Assembly (NCBI GenBank): GCA_026874595.1
Contig: CM049316.1
Span: forward strand, 39,376,695 to 39,440,694
Reading direction: 5' to 3'
From: Sipunculus nudus
Lineage: Eukaryota > Annelida > Sipuncula > Golfingiida > Sipunculidae
DNA: 64,000 nucleotides
Shown here: one piece after another, positions 46,950 through 57,230 of the stretch
How positions within the stretch are numbered: the stretch's first letter is position 1
How the letters are laid out: every line of letters starts with the position of its first letter
Made by a program: the position numbers and the translations under genes
Notes under the pieces: generated by a model
The model's database searches: none
What the model was told of the DNA's origin: nothing
What the model saw: the letters and a program-made list of their open reading frames with translations, nothing else

Positions 46950-47298
46950 GATATGACAAAGTCTGCTATTTGTATGGTAATTAACTGTTTTCCAATAATT
47001 TGACCATAATTACCCACGAAAACCTTCCTGGTAACATTTATGGTAATGGGCCGTTAAAAATACGGTGGCCGTACTTTCTAAAAATACGTTCCTGGTAAAT
47101 ATAACGGTATATATTCGTTAAAGTATGGTGACCGTAAATCCTCAATTTTACGTTCCCGCAAACGTTTACGGTAGATTACCATCATTTTTACGGGCACTGT
47201 TATTCCCATTTACAGCCAACGTTAAATTTACGGTGTTCCGTTGGCAGCCATAATTGACGGAATACCACCGTATATATAACGGTCTGTGTCTGAGAGTG
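46950..47298. mobile_element. one-ended MITE with ACCGTA/TACGGT subterminal repeats
   Basis: The right end, inverted, reads CACTCTCAGACACAGACCGT. Inside it are many copies of TACGGT/ACCGTA, including palindrome-like AACGTTAAATTTACGGT. The matching left end is not found, so it is truncated. The CACTCT start and palindromic subterminal words recall the arms of the 28-41 kb unit, though the internal words differ. Confidence 0.5.
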
Positions 47299-48326
47299 TG
47301 AAATAAATTGATGATCATCTTATTACGCCCCCCAACTCTCTGTCATGCGCACACACATATAAATATATTTATATACTTTTTTATTTGTAACGAGTTATAT
47401 TTATCCTGCAGGAACAGATGTTAACAGCTATGCATCTTCACAGCTGTGGTCCGGCAGCAAACCTTGGTGTGCAATTTTTGCATGCCTCCGGCCTTCCGAT
47501 GAACTCCAGTAAACACTTCAGATCTTTTAAATCACGGTCATTCATCATACATTAAATCCATTTGTGTTGTGTTTTTCATATTTGTTATGTTTCTGATAAT
47601 AAAATAAAACATCATTGTGAAGAGGTTCAATGGATTTTTATTCAACATTTCAGGTGTTAATATATCACATGATTGAAAAATTAAACAAGATGTGTCATCA
47701 TCTTGCTTTATTAGTTCTGGAATAAAATCTGCAAACAAAGAGACATATATGAATAATGATTTTTTATGAATGTATTTTTATCATTTTAGGTCTTCTATGA
47801 ATGAATATTGCAAATAAAAGTTGCCAATTTTAATCATGATTTGATTCATTACACAGAAGTCTAGTAAATTACCGTTCATTTTAAAATATACATACAAATC
47901 GCTCTAAGAAAGAATTTAAGAAAGTCCTTTTCCAGTTTAATCTGCCGTGGAGCCTTTGTGCATCACATGATGTTCTCATTTTGCTGTAAAAGTTTAATTC
48001 TAATTCTTTGGTCAAATTCTTCAGCGGTACTTGTATAAATACAATGAACTAATCCTTTTATTCATGCAGTATTGAACACAAAGACACGTTTTGTGAAAAA
48101 AAGGCTATGTCAATTCTTAGTATAGTCATACTTGCATTATTTTATAGGCGCACTTCGAAATGAAATACATGTATATCAAGATATTTATTCGTTTAATTAT
48201 GACACGAATGATTTCTATATGAAATCCATATGTTAATATGAGTGCCTGGGGATTTCCTTTCACTGTTATTGGAAGGAAGACATACTTTTGGTAATTTATC
48301 TAGAGGCTTACTTCGATTTTAACTAT
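47299..48326. other. non-coding, no gene seen
   Basis: A+T-rich flank to the left of the LTR element; no features. Confidence 0.5.
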
Positions 48327-49164
48327 TGTTAAAGGTGATTTTATTGTGTGCAGCGGTCTTACAGATGATTGTTTTATTGTGCACACGTATGTTCCATGTT
48401 TTGTTGGCATTTTGTTTGTGTGCCACGCGTAGCTCGTGTTTTGGCGGACTCGCCTGGCCGGATGTTGCAGGCTCGGTTTTATCCGCATTGGTTGAACCCT
48501 AGATACACAGCGTTCCCGTTCTAGTATGTTCTATGAGCGTGTACTGTGTTAGATTCTTTAGACTGTTCAAGAAGTGGAAAAATTCTCGGCTTGAGGTGAA
48601 AAGTTATATAAAGAGGCTATGTTTTAGAGCCGAGAGAGAGGCGAGAGAATATTCCAGCGGACACAGAAGCGTGTATGTCAGTTCGTTGGACCTATTCCGA
48701 TTAGTGCGGCAATTATATTTTCTTCAGATTTTCTTCTGGATTTGTGACGGATCTTATTTGGTCTTCAGTTTACTGTCGGGATTGTTACAAGAGCTTTACA
48801 TTGGACTGTTATTCTCTTTGACGATTTGTGCTGTTTATCTGAGTTGTATGCTTTAAAGGACTTGTCGCTGTAGCAGTGGTGGTATCAAGGTACTGTGCAC
48901 TTTGTGTATTAGGCTGCGTGATTAAATTGATTTGCAGTTATACTGTTGTTGTACTGTGTAATTGTACTGATTTAGTGTACTGTAATGTTAGGGTTGTGTT
49001 AAGAATAAATTATAGTTATTTGTTAACAAAAAACCACTGACTTCTTTATACATTCCCCTAGACATTTCACACTGCCTAGTGTTACAGAATCTGATTTTTT
49101 TTCTCCATTACAAAATTTATGTTCATCACGCGTACGTGATCTGTTGATATTAGGTTCTGTAACA
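48327..49164 (+). repeat. 5' LTR
   Basis: The LTR runs from TGTTAAAGGTG to GGTTCTGTAACA (TG...CA ends), 838 bp. It contains a TATA box (TATATAAA, 48605-48612) and a poly(A) signal (AATAAA, 49004-49009). It matches the 3' LTR start at 54020 and most of the fragment at 23114. Confidence 0.85.
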
Positions 49165-49170
49165 TAAAAT

Positions 49171-49188
49171 TTGGGGCTCGTCCAAGAT
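49171..49188 (+). promoter_or_regulatory. primer-binding site, tRNA-Pro type
   Basis: TTGGGGCTCGTCCAAGAT differs at three positions from the gamma-retroviral PBS TGGGGGCTCGTCCGGGAT, which pairs with the 3' end of tRNA-Pro. It begins six bases after the LTR end. The related fragment at 23842 is closer to the consensus. Confidence 0.75.
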
Positions 49189-49332
49189 GCTTAATAGTTT
49201 TGAAAATTTATTTGGCCTTGACCTAGACACATTGTTTTATCATACATTGTTTACAGGATTACATATTATTTACAGAAGATTGTTCACAGGAATTATCTCA
49301 GTGGTTTTTTGTTATTGTTTTAACATCTTAAC

Positions 49333-50330
49333 ATGCCAGATTTCAAACCTGAGACATTTGTTGACGATCCCGACCCTGATCAACTTGAACAGTTGACAAA
49401 AGAACAGTTGTTACGTTTGGGACAACACTTAGGGCTAGGTGTGAAAAAAAAAGCTTTGAGAAAGCCTGATATCATTGCTAAAATCATGCAAGATCTAGTT
49501 AGCAAAGGTTTAATTGAAAAGGGTGAAGTGGAAACATGAGGAAATGACAGCCTTGCTATGGAAAAAGAATTAAAAAGTTGGAAATACAACATGAGCTAGC
49601 ATTAAACAGTTAGAGTTAGAAAAAGAAAAACAGAGAGAAGAGAGGAAAGAACATGAAAGGTTAGAAAGAGAAAGACTAGAAAAAGAAATAGAAAGTGACA
49701 GACTAGAAAAAGAAAAAGAAATTGAGTTAAAACGACTGGAGTTAGAAAGACTTAAACTAGAACATAGTCTAAGTGCTGCCCAAACTCACAGTTTTGATGT
49801 TACTAAACACATTAGACTTGTCCCACCATTTCAAGAAAAAGAGGTTGTTAAATATTTCTTACACTTTGAGAAGGAAGCTGAAAATTTTAAATGGCCTAAG
49901 GAAAATTGGACTATGCTGTTACAAAGTGTATTGACTGGCAAGGCCAGAGAAATTTATACAGAGCTTTCAGTAAAAGCTGCTGCTGACTATGACCTGGTAA
50001 AACGGTAAATCCTAAAAGGTTATGAGTTAGTTCTGGAGGCTTAACGCCAGAAATTCAGAAATTGGGAAAAGCGCAAAGAACAGACCTACGTCGAATTTGC
50101 TAGAACAAAAGAGCAGTTTTTTTTTATCGCTGGTGTAGTTCTAAAAATTCAATGAAAGATTATGACAATTTGCGCCAATTGATTTTGCTTGAAGTATTTA
50201 AGCGCTGCATTAACGCAGATGTTACAACTTTTCTTGATGAGAAAAGTCCTGAAACACTTGACATTGCTGCTCAATTAGCTGATGATTATTCATTAATACA
50301 AGAGTACAAGAGCCAGGCTCTTTTCATGTA
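49333..50330 (+). pseudogene. gag: gag polyprotein, decayed
   Basis: An N-terminal piece (49333-49539, 68 codons) holds a SAP-like helix pair (LEQLTKEQLLRLGQHLGLGV followed by a Lys-rich helix). A Glu/Lys/Arg-rich coiled-coil stretch follows (about 49560-49790, frameshifted). The capsid-type block (about 49790-50110) has LVPPFQEKEV, YFLHFEKEAENFKWP, LLQSVLTGKAREIY, then ILKGYELV and TYVEFARTKEQ, the typical gag order in this gypsy lineage. Several stops and frameshifts interrupt it. No zinc knuckle is visible. Confidence 0.8.
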
Positions 50331-50481
50331 AATAAGGGGTACAACTCCTTTATTGACTCTAATAAAGAGTTTGGTGCTACGGAGGCCCAAGTGCCGTCTG
50401 AATCGAAAGAAGAATCCGTAGCTTGCGGGTTAAAAACCTCATTTGATTCCTGCGAGGAATTAAATAAGGCTAGGTCCTTTT

Positions 50482-51238
50482 ATGACTCTTGCGAGAGTAT
50501 TTCAAATGAGGCCAGGTCCTCTTATGACAAACAGAAGTTTGGAAAATTTCTCTGTTGACTCCCATGAGGTGTTTGATGATCAAACGGGTGTACATTCCTT
50601 AAATGACTCTGAAAAAGAGTTTATGACTGACACTGTCAATGTCAGTTCTTTGTTTGATGAAGCTGGGGTAGTAGATTCCTCTTCTGACTCTGAAATGGAG
50701 TTATCTGAGCCATTCATACATGATGATTTTGTATCACTTTCAAGTGATTTTTCAGAGTCTACCCCAATTAGAATTGTGAGGGACACTGGTTCAGGCCAGA
50801 CTCTCATGTTAGCAAACATTTTGCCATTTTCTAATCGGTCCTTTACTGGTGCACATGTACTTTCTGACAAGCACACTTCAGTTCCGCTTCACAGTATCCA
50901 TTTAAAGTCAGATTTAATTTCTTGAAATATTACTGTGGGTATAAGGATTACGTTACCCTTTAAGGGCATCATTGCTACTAGGCAATGATGTTGCAGGTGA
51001 CAAAGTACAACCTGTACCAATAGTGACAGTAAAGCCATCACTTGATCAGGACACTGATCCAGAAAGTGAGGAAATTCCTGGTTTGTATCCTTCATGTGCT
51101 GTAACTAGATCTCTGGCCAAGAAAAAAACACATAAGGATAATGGTCCAGATAATAACACTCTGGGAATCACTAGTAACTCGTCTAATGACTCGCCCGTAC
51201 AGGATGCAGCATTCTCAAGGTCAGAACTTATTGTGTAA
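50482..51238 (+). pseudogene. pol: aspartic protease and linker, frameshifted
   Basis: An acidic linker leads to PIRIVRDTGSGQTLML, with the catalytic DTG at 50782-50790, then LPFSNRSF, GAHVL, VPLHSIHLKSDLI. A stop and a frameshift follow. The flap-distal part resumes in another frame as LLGNDVAGDKV (about 50975), followed by PVPIVTVKPS. The active-site triad is intact but the frame is broken. It processes the polyprotein in active relatives. Confidence 0.8.
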
Positions 51239-51289
51239 CAGCATAAGGACCCTGATATTTCATGTTTGTTTCCCTAGGCAGTTTCTAAG

Positions 51290-52372
51290 GATGAACTGTC
51301 ACAGAACCCAGTTTGTTTCTCTGTTAAAAATGTATTGCTTATGCTTAAATGGCGACCACCTGAAGTATACGCTGATGATGAGTTGGCCATCAAACATCAA
51401 ATAGTAATGCCCAAAAGCTTTCGCAATGAAATTCTAAGCATGGCACATGAGGCTCTTTTGTCTGGCAATTTGGTATAAATAAAACTTATCAGAAAGTTAG
51501 TACACACACACAATCCTCCTAAAGCCCCACTTAGGCCTATTCCTGCTTTCGAGGAACCATTCAGTAGGATTATTGTCGATTGTGTTGGACACTGCCCAAA
51601 ACAAAATCTGGACATGAATACTTGCTGATTATCATGTGCGCATCTACTAGGTTCCTTGAGGCAAAACCATTGCTCAAAATTAATGCCAAAGTGTTGTCAA
51701 AGCTCTGACCAAGTTTTTTTACAAGGTTTGGATGACCAAAATCCGTCCAGTCTAATTTTATGTCTGGCTTCTTCCAGCAAGTTATGGTTGAGATAGGTAT
51801 AAAACAGTACAGCTCTTCGCCATACCATCCTGAAAGACAAGGCGCCCTCGTGCTTTTTCACCAGATATTAAAAAACATGATTAGGACCTATTGCTATGAC
51901 ACACAGAAAGACTGGGATGAAAGAATCCACCTATTGCTGTGTGTTGTCAGAGAATCCTTTCAAGAGTCCTTGGGTTTCAGTCCCTTTGAACTAGTGTTGG
52001 ACACTCAGTTCGCGGTCCATTGAAACTGCTTAAAGAAAAACTCTTGTGTGAAAATCCTGATTTTCTTAGTTTACTGCAGTATGTCTCAGACTTTCGCACT
52101 AAACCACACAATGCTTGTGAGATTGCAAAGTCAAATCTAAAATCTGCATAAATGAAAACAAAGTATGACAAGTACAGTGTAAGTAGGACGTTTGAGCCTG
52201 GTGAAAAGGTCCTTTCCTTACTTCCTATCCCTGGCAGACCTCTGCAAGCTAGGTATTTTGGTTCTTACATTGTTGACAAGAAAGTCAGTGATTTAAATTA
52301 TATACTGTTGACACCAGATAGGCGTAAAAAGAAACAACTGTGCCATGTTAACATGTTGAAACCATACAGAAA
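51290..52372 (+). pseudogene. pol: integrase, upstream of RT, catalytically dead
   Basis: The order is HQIVMPKSFRNEILSMAHEA (start of the HHCC finger; its second His is replaced in SGNLV and the CxxC part is deleted), then PPKAPLRPIPAFEEPF, IIVDCVGHCPK (first catalytic Asp), a frame-broken middle, YHPERQGALVLFHQ, and WDERIHLLLCVVRESFQESL followed by GFSPFELVL. The catalytic Glu expected after GAL is Val. The C-terminal GPY/F-type module follows: FEPGEKVLSLLPIPGRPLQA, YFGSYIV, LTPDRR, LCHVNMLKPY. The domain sits between protease and RT. Confidence 0.85.
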
Positions 52373-52589
52373 TAGCACATCAGATATTGTACAAAATGTT
52401 ACCGCTGATTATCGTGTAAAAACTGACCCAGTTAAAGTAGATACTCATTGTAAGTGTGATGTAGACAATCAGTGTGGTTCAGTACCATTAAAAAACTCAG
52501 ACGTGCTTAACAACCTATTTGCCAAACTGTCACACTTACCGCACAACAACATCAAGACCTCAAGAACCTGCTGCGGAATTATAAACATT

Positions 52590-53420
52590 TGTTAGTGACA
52601 TTCCAACGCGAACTACAAAATTGTGCCATGACGTCGCTGTTGTCGAGGCAAACGCAGTCAAGCAACATCCTTATAGACTGAATCCAGTAAAGCAAAGGTA
52701 TCTACAGGATGAGATTCAATATTTGATGGACAATGATTTTATTTAACCTAGTAACAGTAACTAGTGTTCACCGTGTATTCTTGTGCCAAAACCTGATGGA
52801 AGTTACCGTATGTGCACAGATTATCGAAAACTGAACTCTGCCACCAAGACTGAGACGTTCCCGATTCCGAGGATCGATGATTGTATTGATAGAGTCGGTA
52901 GCTCCAGATATGTCTCCAAGTTTGACTTGCTAAAAGGATTCTTGCAAGTTCCGCTGACAGAACGAGCGAAAGAAGTGTCCGCATTTGTGACACCGCAAGG
53001 ACTGTACCAGTATAAAGTTATGCCGTTTGGCATGAAGAACTCCCCAGCCACGTTCCAGCGCCTCATCCATATGGCTGTCAAGGACATTCAGGGCTGCGAT
53101 GCATATATTGATTGCCTTATCGTGTAAAGTGACACCTAGGAGAAACATCTGCAAATTCTTCGCGACCTCTTCGCGACCTCTTCGAAAGACTTATTTAATC
53201 TCTTTGTCAGCAAAAGTAACATTTTGGGGGTCATATTGTAGGGCAGGGTCAAGTGAAACCTGTTGATGCTAAAATAAGTGCTATTTCTGCATTTCCTAGA
53301 CCAGAAAACAAAAGACAATTAATGCGTTTTCTTGGTATGGTTCGATACTACAGGAAGTTTTGTCCAATTTTTCTGCTGTTGCTGAACCTTTGATTAATTT
53401 TTAAAAGAAAAAGCAAAAGT
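52590..53420 (+). pseudogene. pol: reverse transcriptase, YxDD mutated
   Basis: RT blocks in order: CILVPKPDGSYRMCTDYRKL, IPRIDDCIDRVGSS, VSKFDLLKGFLQVPLT, EVSAFVTPQGLYQYKVMPFG, MKNSPATFQRL. The catalytic YxDD is YIDC (53104-53115), so the second Asp is lost, and a stop follows. Thumb/connection text appears in other frames (VKPVDAKISAISAFPRPENK, then RQLMRFLGMVRYYRKFC) after a small internal duplication (GCGACCTCTTC twice, 53161-53182). It copies element RNA in active relatives. Confidence 0.9.
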
Positions 53421-53458
53421 TTGTAAGGAATGTTCAGTGTGAAAATGCATTTCAGAAT

Positions 53459-53890
53459 TTGAAAGCAATTCTGCAAAGTTCGCCAGTTTTAGCAGCTGCA
53501 GACTTTTCTGTACCTTTTAAGTTAGCTGTAGATCCTAGTGATACTGCTGCTGGTGCTGTGTTGTTACAAGAAGGCAATGATAGCATAGATCATCCTATTT
53601 GTTATTTCTCAAGAAAGTTTAATGCAAACCAGAAAAACTATTCCACTATTGAAAAAGGATGTTTGGCTTTGATTTTGGCATTGCAGCATTTTGAAGTTTA
53701 TGTTACTTCATCAGTCAAGACTATTATTGTCTTCAATGATCACAATCCCCTCGCGTTCATGAACGAGTTGAAGTGTAAAAATCAAAGATTGTTGAGATGG
53801 AGTTTGTTCTTACAAGATTACAACCTTGAAATCAAACACATTAAAGGGAAAGACAATGTACTTGCTGATTGCTTATCGAGATGTTTATGA
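53459..53890 (+). pseudogene. pol: RNase H, open
   Basis: This is the best preserved domain, 143 codons without a stop: VLAAADFSVPFKLAVDPSDT, AAGAVLLQEG, DHPICYFSRKFNANQKNYST, then IEKGCLALILALQHFEVY, VFNDHNPLAFM, NQRLLRWSLFLQDYNLEIKH and KDNVLADCLSR. The acidic residues (VDPS, IEK, FNDH, LAD) are in their usual places. It removes the RNA strand of the hybrid in active elements. It ends 120 bp before the polypurine tract. Confidence 0.9.
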
Positions 53891-54019
53891 AATGTTGTAA
53901 ACGAGATGTTTATGTAATGTTGTAAATAAGATGGTTTTGAAATGTTGTAATAATTTAGTGATTGTTATCGCAAAGAGAAAGTTTTGAGAAAACTTTCGTT
54001 CTTCTTACAGAAGGGGGAG

Positions 54020-54121
54020 TGTTACAGGTGCCCCTTTTATTGTGTGCAGCGGTCTTACAGATGATTGTTTTATTTTGCACACGGATGTTCATGTGTTGAT
54101 GGCATTTTGTTTGTGTGCCAC
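54020..54121 (+). repeat. 3' LTR, first 102 bp only
   Basis: From TGTTACAGGTG to TTTGTGTGCCAC it follows the 5' LTR, then similarity stops abruptly. The missing 87% of the LTR indicates a deletion or rearrangement at 54121/54122, so the target duplication cannot be checked. Confidence 0.85.
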
Positions 54122-54349
54122 TGCCTAAATCTCCATCAACAATTGAAACTGGGTCATGGTGATCTGTAATTTGTGAGCTACAAGCAGCAAATCTAATTTT
54201 GAGCACCCAGAAAGTCAGACAGGGCATCAGTCTTAAATGTTTGATATAAAAAATGTCTTCGCTAAAGGAAAGGGAGGTCATTGTAATGTCTCCTTGGACA
54301 TAAAAATTAGCACACAATATGTTAGATGTACATGAATTTCAGCAGTTAA

Positions 54350-55335
54350 CGCAGAAACTTATATTTGCAGCTAATGTTAACTAACTCCAAAACCAAAAAA
54401 AACATCAATTTTCTTGAAAATAATTTCAAGAATCCCAGACATCGAAAACACAGGCACAAATACCAAACTGAATCCCGAACCTTAATTCCTTGGCTTATCA
54501 GACATGACTCAACTGTTAAGAAGCCATATTTGCAGCCATATTGAATATCACCATAACCAAATACGGTATTGTCTTGGAGTTGGTTTCAGTAGATTCTTTG
54601 ACCCTGACAACAGGGACAAAGATACCAAAATCAAACCCTACCTCTATTCCATGGAGTGTCATACATGTTCAAATATACAATGGCCATATTGACAGCCATA
54701 TTAAATATCCCCAGAAACAAAAACAGTATAGTCTTGAAGATAATTTAAATAGTTTCTTGGGCCCTGAAAAACAAAGACGATAACACCAAAATCAACCCCC
54801 TACCTTGATTCCTTTGCTTGTCATATGCGATTCAATGGTACAGCGGCCATATTGGCAGCCATATTGAATATCACCGTAACCAAATACGGTACTGTCTTGG
54901 AAATGTTTTCAATGGATTTCTTGACCCTGAAAACATAGGCAAAGACATCAAAATCATTCACTTACCTCAATTACTTTTTGAGTTATGTATGATTTTATGG
55001 TACGGCGGCCATATTGGCAGCCATATTGAATATCACCATTACCAAATACGGTACTGTTTTGGAAATGTTTTCAACAGATTTCTTGACCCTGAAAACATAG
55101 GCAAAGACACCAAAATCATTCCCCTACCTCAAATACTTTTATGATAAGTTATGTATGATTTTATGGTATGGCGGCCATATTGGCAGTCATATTGAATATC
55201 ACCGAAACTAAATACGGTATTGTCTTGTAACTGGTTTCAATAGATTCCTTGACCCTGAAAACATAGGCAAAGAATTACTTTTCGAGTTATATATGATTCA
55301 ATGGTTCGGCGGCCATCTTGGACGCCATCTTGAAT
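54350..55335. repeat. about 160-bp tandem array, five to six units
   Basis: The phrase GCAGCCATATTGAATATCAC (with variants) recurs near 54531, 54693, 54854, 55016 and 55183 and, degenerate (GACGCCATCTTGAATTTCAC), near 55320. It is followed each time by ACCAAATACGGTA(C/T)TGT(C/T)TTGG and TTGACCCTGAAAACA. Spacing varies between about 159 and 167 bp. Open frames here are repeat-derived. Confidence 0.9.
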
Positions 55336-56150
55336 TTCACCCTTCCTGCCCACGATCCAGGATGCCTATACCAAAGTTTTTTTTACTCCCATAAGGGTGT
55401 CCTACCTGGATCAGAAGTCAAAATTAGGGGACATATGATTGCACACAGGACCCCCCTCAGCCCCAGGACTGTAACTAGGTCCGGGTCGGACGACGTTAAG
55501 CCCCAGGCCAGGACACGAGACTATCAGGCGGCAAACAGTATCTCTGGCTGACTGGTTGCCTGACTGGGGCTCTCTCAGATAGAGGGGTTTCGCAAAAATG
55601 GCGGGATATCGCTTGTCCTGCGGTAGAGAGTTTATATGTGTTCCTGATATAAATCACGCATTAGACCGTGCTTGTAAATCTGGGTAAGTGTAATTTATGT
55701 TTTAGATTAATTTATCAGCTGGTTATACAGAGTATCTGTTTTATAGGGAGGGGGACTGCATATAGCAGGCCAGATGAAGAGCAATTGGCGAAACACGAGT
55801 GTCAAGGTCCCAAACCAATGTCACACAGTGGATGCTTTTATCTTGAAGTTAATCACTAGGCATTTTGACAGGCCATATACTGTATACATACCGCATTTGG
55901 CTATGTATAGACAAGTCACGCTCAATCATCTGTTGGAATGACAATATAGAACAACTTATGTACTCCCAGGGTAGTGTGTAAAACCCGGAACCAACGGACC
56001 CTGGATCCCGGACCCCAAGTGAAACCTAATTCTTGAAACTCCAATGGTTCTTTGTCCAGACATTTTAGCAGAAAAGTATCAATAGACATATTTTAAATCA
56101 TGTTTGAGTAAAAACATGAAAAAATAAATCAGTTTTGCAATATACTTTGA
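55336..56150. other. non-coding, no gene seen
   Basis: Mixed sequence with no supported feature. Confidence 0.5.
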
Positions 56151-56152
56151 CA

Positions 56153-56499
56153 ACTAGAACACGGGTAGTCGAAAAGCGACTACGTGTATCCGCCTAAATC
56201 AGAGGTACGGGTGAAGTGGTGATAGGATATAGAGGTAATGGGAAAACCTTGTGAGGTAGATGACATATTACATAATGCTAAAGACCTATGTTAGATGTTT
56301 TAGCGGATACAGTTACAGTTATGCAGTTAAGAATGCAACATATCTAGTTGGGGGGTGTCAACTTGTGAATAATTCTACATCTGTGATAGTGGTGCGCCCC
56401 CAGTGTTGCATGATTAATAAAGTTACCCAGGCAAGGCTGTAGTGACCACAAAAGGTGTTCTGGAGGTTGACAATGTGAATATGTTAGAGCCTCTGAAAA
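56153..56499 (-). mobile_element. Helitron 3' end on the minus strand, copy 1
   Basis: On the minus strand a perfect hairpin GTAGTCGCTTTTCGACTAC (56183-56165) is followed seven bases later by CTAG/T (56157-56153), the Helitron 3' rule. The body is short and runs into the second copy at 56500. Confidence 0.6.
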
Positions 56500-57230
56500 A
56501 CTAGAACAACTAAAAATACGGGTAGTCGACAAGCGACTACGTGTATTTGCCACCTGGCGCCACCTGCCAACTTCACAAGAAATCTATCCAAGATATATTT
56601 TCATGCCAAATTTCAGGTACATAAAGTCATTGCATTGCAGAGATATGCATGATTTTATCCCAAGGCAGACAGTCAGATGGACACTGTGCAAAAACTTTTG
56701 CAGGTGGCACCACCAGTTTTTGATCACCTGTCTTGATGATAAAGAGTCACATTTGATCTATAATCATGCAAAACTTCAGCCTGATCGGTCAAACGAGTCC
56801 TGAGATATCAGCATGGATGTCTGCAGTGCAAACGCACAGGTAGGGGGCGCGTCCCTGTCATATCAACGAAAAATCTATCCAAGATGTATAAACGTGCTAA
56901 ATTTCAGGAGAATAAGTCCAACCACTGCAGAGATATGCATGATTTTATCCAAAGGCAGATAAACAGATGGCCGCTGTGCAAAAACGGTTGCAGGTGGCGC
57001 CACCAGTTTTGGATATAATGAGGGCTATATTAGACCTATAAATATGCAAAATTTCAAGCTGATCAGTCAAACCAGTCCTGGAGCGTAAATGGGGAGGAAG
57101 GGCATCACCTGTCACAAAAATCGAAAAAAAAATGTTGTATAAACGTACAAAATTTCAGCCCGATCGGTCAAACGAGTCCATAGATATGGGGGTTTATGTG
57201 TGAACATAGACGCACAGATTGACGCAGAAT
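56500..57230 (-). mobile_element. Helitron 3' end on the minus strand, copy 2, with internal repeats
   Basis: The hairpin GTAGTCGCTTGTCGACTAC (56540-56522) is followed 17 bases later by CTAG/T (56504-56500). The body holds two roughly 290-bp-spaced copies of a unit with ATCTATCCAAGAT, AGAGATATGCATGATTTTAT and GTGCAAAAAC...GCAGGTGGC (56580-56715 and 56870-57010), and a recurring AAAATTTCAGCC...GATCGGTCAAACGAGTCC phrase. The 5' TC end was not found. Confidence 0.55.

Larger units (their letters stand above)
48327..54121 (+). mobile_element. Gmr1-type Ty3/gypsy LTR retrotransposon, decayed, 3' LTR truncated
   Basis: A 5.8-kb element. The 5' LTR (48327-49164) is followed by a tRNA-Pro-like primer site, gag, aspartic protease, integrase, reverse transcriptase, RNase H, a polypurine tract (AAGGGGGAG, 54011-54019) and the first 102 bp of the 3' LTR, which is then cut off. 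The integrase precedes the RT, the order described for the Gmr1 group of Ty3/gypsy elements and otherwise known from Ty1/copia. All genes contain stops or frameshifts. The two LTR starts differ at about ten positions in 100, so the insertion is old. An LTR-PBS fragment of a related copy lies at 23114. Confidence 0.9.
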
